NCBI GenBank assembly: GCA_033063855.1
Contig: CP093829.1
Coordinates: 24,459,537 to 24,523,536, forward strand
Direction: 5' to 3'
DNA length: 64,000 nt
Source: Smittia aterrima
Taxonomy: Eukaryota; Arthropoda; Insecta; Diptera; Chironomidae
Shown here piece after piece: positions 23,702 to 35,300 of the stretch (positions are counted from its first letter, which is position 1; the number at the start of each line of letters is the position of its first letter). The notes below the pieces were generated by a model, which had not been told where the DNA came from, did no database searches, and saw only the letters and a list, made by a program, of their open reading frames with translations. The position numbers and the translations under genes were made by a program.

Positions 23702-24690
23702 AACTCTTGTCGATCGATATTGGACTGCAAATGATAAAATCGTGCCTTAAACTCGAGTTTAAACTCAACAATGAATTGCCGAAAGTTTTTAAAATTTTAA
23801 ATTTGATTAGGTACTTAGATAAGATTTGCTTAGAATTGTTTGCCTTTTAGTTAAAGCAAAACACAAACTGTGATATTAGAATGCATTAACGAATCAATTA
23901 GGATTAAGCAGGACTTTGAATTCGCCTTCGAATAATTAGTAAAAACGATATCAATGCTTTAACGACTTCTTCTTCTCTCCTCAAGTTTGCACATTTCTCG
24001 TACTAACTTTCAAAGCGAGCAGTTCTTAAAATGCAATACTTAAGAGTCGGTCCTTGCTATTTCGGGACTTGATGGGCGAAACTTGACAAACTTAAATGTG
24101 CCATAAGAGGAGTTGGAGAACTTAATTAATGGCACGCATTTTGAATATGAAAACTTCCCTGAAATATTTAAACTCATTCGTCATTTGTATGTAAAAATTA
24201 GTTTGATAATCGTAATAAAGAAAAATCAAAAATTAAAACTTCTTTTCTTCATCAACCTCTCAGTGACCTCTGCTACGGCATCTCTTGCTTTTTAATCCCT
24301 CGACCAATGTTTCAGGTTTTTAAAATTGAAGATAAGGAATACTCAGAATGTTCACAACACTCAAGACTTAAAAACGTTGTCAACATTGAGCTTAGCGAAT
24401 CAGGTTTTTGTAAAGTCGTTAAAACTTAACTGCCGCTAAAATAAAACTTCTCATATACTTCCAATTGTGTAACAACGACTACATTCAACAAAGTTTCTCC
24501 GCGCCTCATCTCAAATTTAATTTCGTTTACGAAGAAAAACTTCAACGGCAATAAGAAGCAGTTAGACATGTCTTGAGTGCATTTTAAACTGCTCAGAAAC
24601 TTGATTTAAACGGCAAAGCTTTTCCATTACGAAACTCTAATCATGAACTTCAAAATATTTTTTATTTCCTCTGCTTCAAGAATTGATCGA
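23702..24690. other. Convergent 3' region of Egfr and the VWC-like gene
   Basis: Egfr 3' UTR, with AATAAA at 24214-24219 and 24440-24445 as candidate poly(A) signals. On the other strand, TTTATT at 24661-24666 gives an AATAAA 25 nt past the stop of the minus-strand gene. No further gene is seen. Confidence 0.6.
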
Positions 24691-25781
24691 TCAACAAGTT
24701 TTGATGCAATGTGGGTAAGGCGGAACTTTGCAAGTACAAACCGTGCATTGCTCGTAATCATTCTCAGGCGAAAGGAAATCGCCAAGATTCATTTTAAGTT
24801 GTCCGAATGTGCAAGTCAGAACTGCAGGCGAGGTTTCGTTCTTTTCAATTGGTTTGGGTGAGGATTCCACGACAACAATTGTTTCATTCTTCTCGAGTGA
24901 TTTGAGATCAGTCGTTTCAATCTTCTCAAGAGATTTGCGATCAGGGACGACGATGGTCTCGTTGTCGGGGCATCTCCATTGGATTGGACAGCAGTCATCA
25001 GTTTTGTAATAAACTGGAATGCAACCGTCGAGCATTCGTTTGTAATAATGAAGTTCCATGTTGCAGTTGACTTTGTGACAATGTTTGTTCTCCTCAAACG
25101 GTTTATCCTCCCAATCCTTACCACAAAGGCATGAGTAACAACTTCTGCCCGTGTCGATTCTCTCGCCTTCGTAATAACTGTGGCCATCATGCTGACACTT
25201 CGATAACTTAGTCAGCGCCTCTCCTAATAAAGAAAACAAGATGATTAATATTTAATTAGCTTTGAGCTCTTTTTGAGTGTTTACCGCAAACTGATTTTGA
25301 GACGCAACAACTTTTCTCTTCGTACTGACGAATGCAAATCTTTCCAGCTTCGTGTCCATAAGAATCTCCAAAGAACTCTGGGCAATCGATGTGGGTACAC
25401 TGTAAACTCGCGACATCTTCTTCTTCATCTCCATCGGATTGACAGCGACAGCCAATTGTGCAAGACGCTTCGATGTCTTTGTTGTGGAATTCATCCCCAA
25501 TTTCGATGGTTTGGTTGTGGTAATGGCAAAGCGTTGTATTGCGATTCTTGAACGACGAGCAATCAAATCTTTATAGGAAAACTTGTTTTTAAGCATGTTT
25601 CAAGGCCAATTCAATAACGTTAACCTTACTGGGATGGGCAACACTCTCCATCTCTTGTGACTGGAGTACAACCGAACTCTTCGTAATGCTTTGGTGGCGC
25701 CGGACATTTCACGTCTTTACATTCTTCGCTATTAACGCCACTTACAGCCAATATACAGAACAATAAAATTAAATTGCGCAT
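24691..25781 (-). CDS. Secreted cysteine-rich protein with VWC-like repeats
   Basis: Exons (minus): 25781-25630, 25568-25285, 25223-24691; 322 aa. The start at 25781 gives a clear signal peptide (NLILLFCILAVSGVNS); an ATG 12 codons upstream would place charged residues before it. The mature protein has repeated blocks of the von Willebrand factor C type: CTPVTRDGECCPSQFDC, then CTIGCRCQ...CTHIDCPEF...SCCVSKSVC, then CQHDGHSYYEGERI...CYSCLCG...CHKVNC...CCPIQWRC, and a last CTFG...CTVCTC...C. A Lys/Glu/Thr-rich linker with repeated EKNET/EKIET separates the last two. VWC proteins usually bind BMP-type ligands or matrix outside cells; which one here is unknown. It faces Egfr tail to tail. The domain class is inferred from the cysteine pattern, not a direct family match. 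Confidence 0.8.
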
Positions 25782-26023
25782 AGTGTCGCGTACGTTTCGC
25801 TTGAAGGTAGAAAACAAACTGAAACAGCTTCAACGAATCGTTACGAATGTAAAATTCGATACAACTTTAAACTTCGAGTCGTTTATTCAAATGACGTAAG
25901 TTCCTGAAACGCAAACACTAAAACGACTTTTTACGATCCCTGAAAGCTCGCGCACCGCAAGTTTTTATTGCTTTTAGTTATAAGAACAAATTTAATTAGA
26001 AAATTTAATTAAAAATAAATCAA

Positions 26024-27223
26024 TCAGAACAATTTCTTGAAATCTAAAAATTTCGTTTCAGTCACGGCGAAATTAAAATTCTTTTCTCTTATCGGGAATT
26101 CTGGAAATATTGAACAATATTCTAATTTAGTTAAGAACTTGAAATTTGAGATGAGAAAGTTTAACAATTTTTCGTCGACATGGAAGAAGTAAAGAGTTTC
26201 TGCGAAGGGACAAGATTTTAAAATTGGCTCCAACCAACTGAATAAACAGTTTTCTATTTCAAAGTCAATTTGCTTAACTTTTCTGTTCACTCCAAAGTTC
26301 GTTGAAGTTGAGTCGAATTTCTTCGATTCTTCATCAAAATAATCAAATGAAATTCTTTCTAAGTTCTCGTGATTAAGAATAACTTTCAATGAATCGCTAC
26401 AAGTCCATTCGCAAAGTGTTATCCTTTGAAGTTTCCTTTGATCTTTAATAAAGTTTTGAAAATTTAGCAAAACATTTTCATCGCAATTTCCATTTTGTTC
26501 TACAATCAAATGATTCAAAGAAAATTCAAAATTTCTACTTCGCTTGACGAAGTTCGCGAAAGAATCTGCGGATAAGCTGAGATGAGTTAGATTTGTTTGA
26601 AGACTTAAAAGTTGAATTATTAATTCAGTGGATGATTCACTTTCCTTCATTCCTTGGTCTGAGATGTTTTCAAATTGGATTTTCTTGAGCTTTGGCTGAT
26701 GAAGAAGAAAAGGCTTCAAAGTCGTCGATTTCACAAATCCAAGTCGGAGCTTTTCGAGAAGAGGAAACTGCAAACATTCAGCATCGCCGTCAACACATTC
26801 AACGTCCATGTCGAAGATATCCAGCTCAACAATCGATTCATCAAAAATCTTCAGCAAATTCACGAAATCCTTGAAACTTGTAAACGATTGAATGTCAATC
26901 TGAGCTCGTTTCCATCGACGCTTCGGAAATAACAAAATTTGAAGTCCGTTCTCGATCTCCGATATTTTAAAATTTTGATATTTCCTTTCACTTGATCTAA
27001 AAGCTCTCAAATCTTCTTTGCTCGGTTCATTTTGTCTGTCTCCAACATTCAACCAAACTTTTTCCATTGCTTCTCTCGAGTCTCCGATTTCACTGTTCCA
27101 TCTTCTGCTTACCAAAGTCGATTCGATGATTTCGTCAGCACTCAAGTGTTGGAAGATGTAACCAAGGATCAAAGATCCGGAAAAATTATTTATTGGATCC
27201 AACATAATTTTCCTTTCTCCCAA
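26024..27223 (-). CDS. F-box protein, probable leucine-rich-repeat type
   Basis: One uninterrupted 399-aa exon. Residues about 8-55 form an F-box (NNFSGSLILGYIFQHLS, VSRRWNSEI), which in F-box proteins binds Skp1 in an SCF ubiquitin ligase. The rest is a run of loose leucine-rich segments (LLEKLRLGF, LKKIQFENIS, TNLTHLSLSAD, LERISFDYF) that would form the substrate-binding surface. The exact start is uncertain: MGERKIM at 27223 or MLDP at 27205. Lack of introns and divergent LRRs are typical of fast-evolving, retro-duplicated insect F-box genes. It sits between two other minus-strand genes, 300 bp downstream of the IRP1 stop. No named orthologue is recognised. A TTTATT at 25964-25969 provides a poly(A) signal. 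Confidence 0.8.
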   Translation of the reverse strand: MGERKIMLDPINNFSGSLILGYIFQHLSADEIIESTLVSRRWNSEIGDSREAMEKVWLNVGDRQNEPSKEDLRAFRSSERKYQNFKISEIENGLQILLFPKRRWKRAQIDIQSFTSFKDFVNLLKIFDESIVELDIFDMDVECVDGDAECLQFPLLEKLRLGFVKSTTLKPFLLHQPKLKKIQFENISDQGMKESESSTELIIQLLSLQTNLTHLSLSADSFANFVKRSRNFEFSLNHLIVEQNGNCDENVLLNFQNFIKDQRKLQRITLCEWTCSDSLKVILNHENLERISFDYFDEESKKFDSTSTNFGVNRKVKQIDFEIENCLFSWLEPILKSCPFAETLYFFHVDEKLLNFLISNFKFLTKLEYCSIFPEFPIREKNFNFAVTETKFLDFKKLF

Positions 27224-27523
27224 GACACAATTTTTTACTTAGAAACTTCTTTCATCGTTTCTCTAAGAGATGGCTCGTCGATTACAAATTTTAAATTTTC
27301 GTTATTTGTGATACGGAGTCCTCGATCTATCATCAGCTCTCAAGACCTTTCATCGCAATCTTCTTTAATTGAAAACAAATAAAAATAAATTTTCTTCCAA
27401 CTTTATTTCCCTTTTCTCTTTTCAGATGAATTTTCCCTTCTCTTCACCTTTAGAATTGTTTTACAATAATCTCCAAATATCCACCGTTTCAAATGTAATG
27501 AGTATAAAAATTACTTTTCCTGA

Positions 27524-30500
27524 TTATTCAATCATCTTGCGAATTGTGTAGTTGAGAATTCCTCCATTCTTGAAGTAAGCGACGTCGACATCAGTGTCAA
27601 AGCGAATCATTGTTTGGAACTTGACGCCTGAGTTGGCGACGACATCAATTTTGTCGTGAGGACGAACATTATTTGGTAACAAAATATCGAAAGTTTCGGT
27701 TCCTTTCAAGCCAAGAGATTCTGCATTTTGTCCTTCAAGATATTGAAGTGGAATTATGCCCATGCCGACCAAGTTCGAGCGATGGATTCTCTCATAAGAT
27801 TCAGCGATGACGGCTTTGATGCCTTGCAAGTAAGGTCCCTTAGCTGCCCAATCGCGACTGCTGCCACTGCCATAATCTTTGCCAACCAAAAGAATCATTG
27901 GAACATTTTCGTTGCGATAACGTTCAGCGCAGTCGTAAATGTCCATGTCTTCGTTCGAAGGGAAATGAATCGTTTTGGGTCCCGGTAACTTCATAAACTT
28001 ATTTACAATGCGAATGTTGGCAAATGTACCGCGAGCCATAACTGCATCGTTGCCACGTCTCGATCCGTAGCTATTAAAGTCTTTCGGGAACAAACCTCGG
28101 TCAGCTAGGTAACGGGCTAGAAAGCAATAAAAGCAATTTTATGTTACTGAGACTTAATTGCAATTTTTCTTTTGTTTGTTACCTGCTGGGGAATTTCGTG
28201 CGATAGACCCAGCTGGCGAGATGTGATCCGTGGTGATGGAATCTCCCAAGTTAAGGAGAACACGTGCGTTTCTGATCGGCTTAATCTCAGGTAGACTTCT
28301 TGTCATACCCTCGAAGAATGGTGGATGCTTAATGTAAGTTGAGGCATCGTCCCACGAGAAAAGTTTTCCACTCGGTGCTTCCAGAGATTGCCAATTCGAT
28401 GATCCCAACTCGATCTTCTCGTAAACGTCTTTGAACATTGCGGGAATGACATATTTACGTTCAACGCTTTGGATTTCTTCGCGTGATGGCCAAATGTCGC
28501 GAAGGAAAACTTCTTTTCCTTGATCAGTTCTTCCGATTGGTTCGCTCTCAAAATCGATGTCGACAGTTCCAGCCAAAGCGTAGGCGATAACAAGAAGAGG
28601 AGAAGCTGAAATCGATTGGAAAATCTTTAATAAACTTCACTTTCTCATTGTTATTCACGAGCTTACCCAAATAATTCGCTCTTGTCAATGGATGAATGCG
28701 ACCCTCGAAGTTTCTGTTTCCAGAAAGAACTCCACAGCAAACCAAAGCATTCTTCTCGATCGTTCCAGCAACGCGATCATCTAATGGACCTGAGTTTCCA
28801 ATGCAAGTCATGCAACCGAAGCCAGTGACGTTGAATCCGAGCTTCTCAAGACTCTCCATGACTCCAGACTCGCGTAAATAATACGTAACAACTCCGGAAC
28901 CAGGCGAGAGCGATGTCTTGATGTAAGGAGCGACATTGAGTCCAAGTCTGACTGCATTTCTAGCTAAGAGGCCAGCGCCAAGCATGACACTTGGATTTGA
29001 GGTGTTTGTGCAGGAAGTAACTGCAGCGATGACGACGGAGCCATGTTTCAGCGAATATTCCTTGCCATCATCCCAAGTAAAGCTTCCAGACGCTCTTAAT
29101 GCGTCGCCAGCAATCTCAAAGCCTCTGAAACCAGTCTAAGTAATAAACAATTAGTTTATTGTTCTTAAATGACATTTTTGAGAAAGTTAAGTTATTAAAA
29201 TTCGTCTAATGAGACACAATTTGCTAATCGGTCTCGTCATTTGGCGACATCGTTCTTCAACCAACTCCACCGTTAGCAATAAAATTCTTTTTCCCTTCTT
29301 ACGTCGTAGTCTTACTTATTCTGACCCAAACATAATCGAAGACAAATTTCTGCTTAGTTAAGCTAAAGTGTCATCGAAATTGTTCGATTCCGAGAGTCAT
29401 CGAACCGCGATTTCCACAAGCGAAGAATTTTCGCGAGGATCAGCAATTAAATTGATCGAGAATTCTTCAGCGAACATTTCAAGTCAGTCACTTTCTGTCG
29501 TGTCGTTTGCAAAGATCGGGTTTTTGCCTGCTTTATTGCTGGCAATTTAGGGGAAACAAAAGGGCTCGTTGACGATTAGAAATTAGCAAAACGGTCGGTC
29601 AGGTAAGAGAATTTGCCGGAGAAAGAACTTTCTCGCTCTAAAACTTTCTTTCTCTTTCCCATCCTTCAGGATTCGAATAAAAGAAGGTCGCTGAGCTCAC
29701 AAATTATCATTTGAGTTTGATGCTTCCTTGGAAGCACATCGTGAAAGAGTTGAAGAGTGAACCTTAGAGAGAAATCCAGTTTGGGGCGATTGTCGGCTTA
29801 GTCTCTTGTTATCGCTCTTTCAGAGCTTTTCTTTTATATCAGTGACTAGACCGAACACTCGATCCTAAACTCGTGGAGAATAAAGCAGCGCAAGGTGAAG
29901 TGAAAAGTTAATTGTCAACGAAAAATTGTGTGAGCCAAAGTTAAAATGCCACGTCTACCGCTTGGTGCTTTAGTTTATGATCATTTAAACCTTTTGAATT
30001 TTAAAGGCAATGTTAGATTCATAAAGCTGAGCATCCTTGCAGTAAACAGTTTGGCAGAAGCATCTTGGTCAGTGAAAAGAAGTCAAAGCAGTGATTTGAG
30101 TTGAGTGGCTGCGCTTCGAAGGAACTTCCGGTGTGGTATATGTTCATTTAATAATATCACAGCAGTTGTACCTTTTAAGCTTCCACTTCATGTTCATCGT
30201 TTAATTAAAAAAAAAAGGAAATTCCAACGAGATACGAGTTAGTGCGACGAACAATGTTCAGAAAGATGTTTTCTTTCTTTCCATCACTGGGCAATGTTTG
30301 TCGCATGAACTTAACACTTTCATCAGAGCAACTTCTTACCTTGTTGGTTAAGCAGAACGCAAATTCTTCCTTCATTCCTTTTACATCGATTCGGTCGTGA
30401 GGTCGCTTCGGTCCCGATAACGATGAGACAACAGTTGAAAGATCGAGAGTTATTACCTGATGTAAAAATTTCGTAGAAGAAGACAATAAAACATTTGCCT

Positions 30501-32014
30501 AAAGCTTATTTCGTTTATTTCTCTGACCTTCGTAAAAACTGGATCCTCCGACTCGTCTTGGTAGTTTCGGAATTGTTTCGATGCCTTTAAGTATTGCTCT
30601 ACGATTGCAATTTTTTCCTTGCTTCGATCTACGACAAAAAAAAACTTGTTTAGATAAGCTCAGCTAATTGAGTTAATTGACTTACTTGTTTGACGAAGAT
30701 ACTCGATTGCGTTATCATCTACAGCGAAGAATCCGACAGTGCCTCCGAACTCAGGAGCCATGTTACTGATTGTCGCACGATCAGCGATACTCAAAAATGC
30801 AACTCCTGGGCCATAGAATTCCACAAACTTTCCAACAACGCCAACTTGTCGAAGATTCTTTGTGATTGTGAGTACAAGATCGGTTGATGTAACGAGAGAG
30901 TCGAGGCGTCCAACAAGTTTGTATCCGATGACTTCTGGTAGAAGGAATGAAATTGTTTGGCCTAACATGACAGCTTCAGCTTCAATTCCGCCAACTCCCC
31001 ATCCTAAGACACCCAAGCCGTTGATCATCGTTGTGTGCGAGTCAGTTCCGACGACAGAGTCGGGATACAAAATCTTTGTTCCGTCACTTCTCTTGTCGGC
31101 AAAGACGACTCGTGCCAAGTACTCCAAATTGACTTGATGAACAATGCCAGAGCCTGGTGGGATGATGAGCATGTTGTTGAAGGCTTTTGCTCCCCATTTC
31201 AAAAAGGTAAATCGTTCTTTGTTTCGCTCAAACTCCAAGTCTTGGTTTTTAGTTAAGGCATCGGCGGTTCCAGAGAAATCGACTTGAACTGAGTGATCGA
31301 TGACAAGATCCGATGGACAGATTGGATTGATTTTATCAGGATCGCCTCCAAGTTTCAAGACAGCGTCACGCATGGCAGCAAAGTCAACAACTAAAAAGAA
31401 AAAGATTAAATTTAATTTTAGGAAACGAAGGAAATCCATTACCAGCAGGAACTCCAGTGAAATCCTGTAGAATGACTCGTGATGGCTTAAATGGAATCTC
31501 ATGTTCGGAATCATCAGACGATCCTTCTCCTTTGTACTTTGTCCAATCGAGAATTGTCAAAACATCCGACTCCTTCACATGAAACGAACCGTCACAGTTG
31601 CGAAGAGCACTTTCCAATAAGACTCGAATTGAGTAAGGAAGCTTCGTGACTTGCTCGAAGTGTCCAAGATCGTAGTAGTAATACGTCTCTCCATTGATAT
31701 CGAGGGCTTTCTCCAAGAACTTGAATGGATTCTTCGTTGACTCTGAAATGTCATTTAATCGAATACAGTTCCAAACCGGTTTCAGTAATCTCTCTTAAGC
31801 ATACACTTTTCTTATTTTCGACTAATTCAAATCTTATTTTTTTAGATTTTTTGATTTTATTGACTCAACCTTGATAAGAGAAGTCGTACGAGGAATGATT
31901 GTGAACACGACACACGAATTGACTGATAATTCTAATAAGACGATAAGATTTGCGAAATATTCTTATATCTTTATCGTTTTGAATTAAATCGAGTTAATTC
32001 ATCTTACCTGTCAT
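27524..32014 (-). CDS. Irp-1: Cytosolic aconitase / iron regulatory protein 1
   Basis: Exons (minus): 32014-32008 (only 7 coding nt), 31742-31443, 31390-30686, 30628-30528, 30456-30340, 29135-28667, 28605-28183, 28116-27524; 904 aa, the usual IRP1 size. It converts citrate to isocitrate when it carries a 4Fe-4S cluster; in many animals the apo-form binds iron-responsive elements. Cluster ligands are all present: Cys452 in TSCTNTSNPS and Cys518/Cys521 in GFGCMTCIGNSG, with the 66 and 3 residue spacing of human 437/503/506. Other family blocks are VVDFAAMRDAV, GTDSHTTMINGLGVLGWGVGG and SYGSRRGNDAVMARG near the C-terminal domain. Whether it also binds RNA, as fly IRP-1A but not IRP-1B does, cannot be told by eye. 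A TTTATT at 27402-27407 supplies the poly(A) signal. Intron 5 is unusually long (1.2 kb). Confidence 0.96.
29136..30339 (+). other. Long IRP1 intron with promoter-like plus-strand sequence
   Basis: This 1.2-kb intron splits FCLTNK from TGFRGFEI in IRP1. On the plus strand it contains TTTTATATCAG near 29831-29841 and then a 52-codon frame at 29946-30104 starting MPRLPLGALVYDHLNLLNF with a good start context (GTTAAAATGC). A possible donor (GTAAAC) lies after LSILA. No second exon was found and no family is recognised. It may be noise or the first exon of a nested or antisense transcript. Confidence 0.25.
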
Positions 32015-32339
32015 TTTGTCAGTCCAGACAGCGCTTAATGAACAAACGAAACTAATTTAAATTAATTCCAATACCTTCCGATGAGAAATTAAAATATTTG
32101 CCGACTTTTCACCTCTGGACGCGTTCAAATGTTCAAAGACTTTTTATGATTCGAGTTCACCACTCGAGGCAAAGTTCACCACTGACCATGCTTTTCAAAA
32201 CATTAAAACTCAACATATTCGACGACGAAAGTTAATTTATTTACAACTTCAATTCCATAAATTACTTTTCATTTACATCAAGCGCTAAGCAATGAGGAGT
32301 CCACATTGAATTTAATTTAAATTAATTATTTGAATGAAT

Positions 32340-35300
32340 TTAATCACAAGTATCGACATTGACGGTTAGTTCGGCTTCATCTGCTTCGCAATCTTCTTCG
32401 TCCGCTTCTTTTCTGAGATTGATTTCAACTTCTGCAGTCGCTTTTCTTCTCTTTTCGGGTTTCTTGAGAAGTTCTTCGATGGAGTAAGGATTTCGCTTTC
32501 GTGACGATGTTGGAAGCGGAGTTTTCACCTGACGAGAGAGAAAAAAATTAATTTATTTTAATACAATTCAAGTCATTCCTCACCTTCTCGTCTTCATGAC
32601 CACCTAACGAGTCATCGTCACTGTTAATTTCCGTGATTTGCGCAGGAGAATTTGAATTCAACGATTCGGTTTTTGTACTTCCGCGAGGCGATGACAAGTT
32701 GGATCCTGAGAAAGCTCCATTGCTGTTCGAATAGAGAAGTTGAGTTCCATTGCTCAAGTGCGGATAAAATAGATTTCGACTCCAAATCCAGTGTTTAGGA
32801 ATATAAGCTGGCATTTGATCAAAGTGTCGATTGTTTGACGAAGTCGACGGAGTCAGTGCAGGTGTTGTCGTGGTCATGGTTGCTGACGCGGTTGTGTAAG
32901 ACTCTGGAGGAATTTTCAAAGGAATCGTTGATGGCACATATTGCATTACCGACTTGATATCCATTGAAGTGACTGTTGAATTCATTGGAGCGGCGTGAGA
33001 TCCAGACATGTATCGATAAGGATTAAAAACTTCATTTGGTGAGAACACTGGAGGTGCTGATAATGGCTTCGTGTAACCTTGTTGCTCTGTGAATGAGGAA
33101 AAGTTTGAGATTAATCTTCAGATAATTCAATGACGTCCCTTGAGACTCACCAGTGCAACCTGCTTGATTATTCGCCGCAAGTAAATCATCAGACCACAAG
33201 CCTCCATTCCTTAAAATTCGGTTTACTGAACTGACTGACGGGATCGTGTTTGGATCGCAAATCCTTTGTGACAAGAGTTGGTCTCTTATCTCCCATGCGA
33301 ACATCGACGGATTCTCTTGCTTGAAACGTAAAATTTTCTTCACAACTGTGGGCGTTGCAACTTGCTGGAAGGAAATAAAAAAAATGTTCATCAATAAAAA
33401 ATCGAATTAAATTGCGAGCAATTAAAAGAAGCAAAAGCGCCAATTCAGAATTTTTCTAATTTCCTTCTCCTCGTTGGAAATTTCCCCCACACGTCAACTT
33501 TGTTTATGCAGCGTAAATTGTAATTACAAGAAATTTCCTAGCAATTAACTTCGTAAATGTCACCAGACACGTTCAGGCTTTAAATTAAATTGCCAATGAA
33601 ATGGGTCGTCGGACATTGGTCGCCAATAAAAAAAAAGGAAATTTAGAAGTTTGAGCCTTAACTTTGTAGTTTAACTTTCTCTGGACCATTTAAAGCAAAT
33701 ATTTGAGTCCCGCGAAGGAAAATTTCAAATAAAAAAATGTTTTCAAAGTTGACGTGTCGACTTTTCTTAATAAGCATTTTATTAGTGGAAAAACACTTCA
33801 CTCGCGTTGTGTCGGAACACACAAGTCAAATTAAATAAAAATTGTTGTCACGAAAGAGTTTTAAAACCTCGGAAAATGTCACGAGAGTTTTTCTTTGAAG
33901 GAAATTTATTTTTCCTGAAGGTTTCTCTTGAATGATTCCTTGTCAGTCGAAGTAACCAAAAGCAATTAATCATTTTCCCATAAACTGCTTATTTTCCCAT
34001 GAAAAACTCGCTTCACGTTTGAAGTGATTTCAGGAGATAAGAGTTGTTATCAGAAGTTCTACAAGGAAGCAATTACTTCGAAGCAGTGCGGTCCTCACAA
34101 GCAAACAATGTTTGCCTTCACAGAGCTCTTCAAACTTCATTCGATAGCAACCGCCCTGTTATTACCTGTGACTGCCCAAAAATGTTTTTACCGGTTTTGT
34201 AGAACAAGCCAAACACGCGTCTAATCAATGTCAAACCATCGCTACTCGAATGTAAACATTAATAAAGCAAACTAAACGATATCGCATTATCAACTTTAAG
34301 TTCATAGAACACCTTGTTGAACAAATAGTCGCAAAAAATGTTTTGTCGTTGCGAGATTGAAATTTTAATGAAATGGAAATGTTTGAAGATTCATCTGCGC
34401 ATGAATTTGACTTTTTGGAGTTTCATCATTGGCTGAAGGATAAATCCGTAAAAAAAGAAATCCCATCATGACAATTTCAATTTTATTTTCCGTCGGAAGA
34501 TTCGAAAAAGATTTAAAATATTTTGCAATTCAATTACATCAAGACAAACCTTGGTTTTGCTTCCACCGACAGATCCAGGTCTGTAAGAAATTTAAAACAC
34601 CTTCGTTGATTGATTTGAAGTTTAAGATTGATTTAATTATCTCACCGAATGCTTCCGGTTTCATAAAACCTCGTCAAGATTTTCGAAACGCATCCTGCGG
34701 AAGAAAAATGTTAAGTTCACTTAATTACAAATCAGATTAATTAATCTTACCATGGGAAACTAAAAGCTGTCGAGAAATATCGCATGGTCGAACGCCCATT
34801 AACGCGAGCTCCACAATTCGTCTCCGGACACAATCAGGTAAAGGTCTGTAAACGAGATGATCAATATTTATCTACAAAATCGTTTGTTCTCTTCCTTTAC
34901 CGTCCATTGACGAAGACCCCGCCAAGTTGATTAACACCTGCTTGACCTGTCAACGGGAAAACAGAAAATTTATGATTAATGGATTTGATTTATTGATAAG
35001 AAAATGTGTTTGCTCATCATCGAGTTGATTTGAAGCTACTGCAATTTAATTGAACAAATTGAGGGACAAATAATTTTATCTCTTAAGAGACCTCCTCGTA
35101 ATAAAATCGAAGAAAGGTGCTTCAAATCGTCTACACCTTGCGAGATAAGAAAAACATTTCGGGATTTTTGTCAAAGCCTTTGGCAATGCGCCTTCTCCTC
35201 GATCTTCTCTTGCACATTCAAGGTCGGAGAGTCTCAAATCAGACGATGCACTTAAATAATTTTCGTAGCCCACAAACCTATATTTCGGGCTCTCTCGGCT

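Noticed and set aside
30083..30099. CAGTGA loop resembling an iron-responsive element inside the IRP1 intron
   Set aside because: Base pairing gives a 7-base loop with a 5-bp stem, not the 6-base CAGUGN loop with the bulged C; also it is on the antisense strand and intronic.
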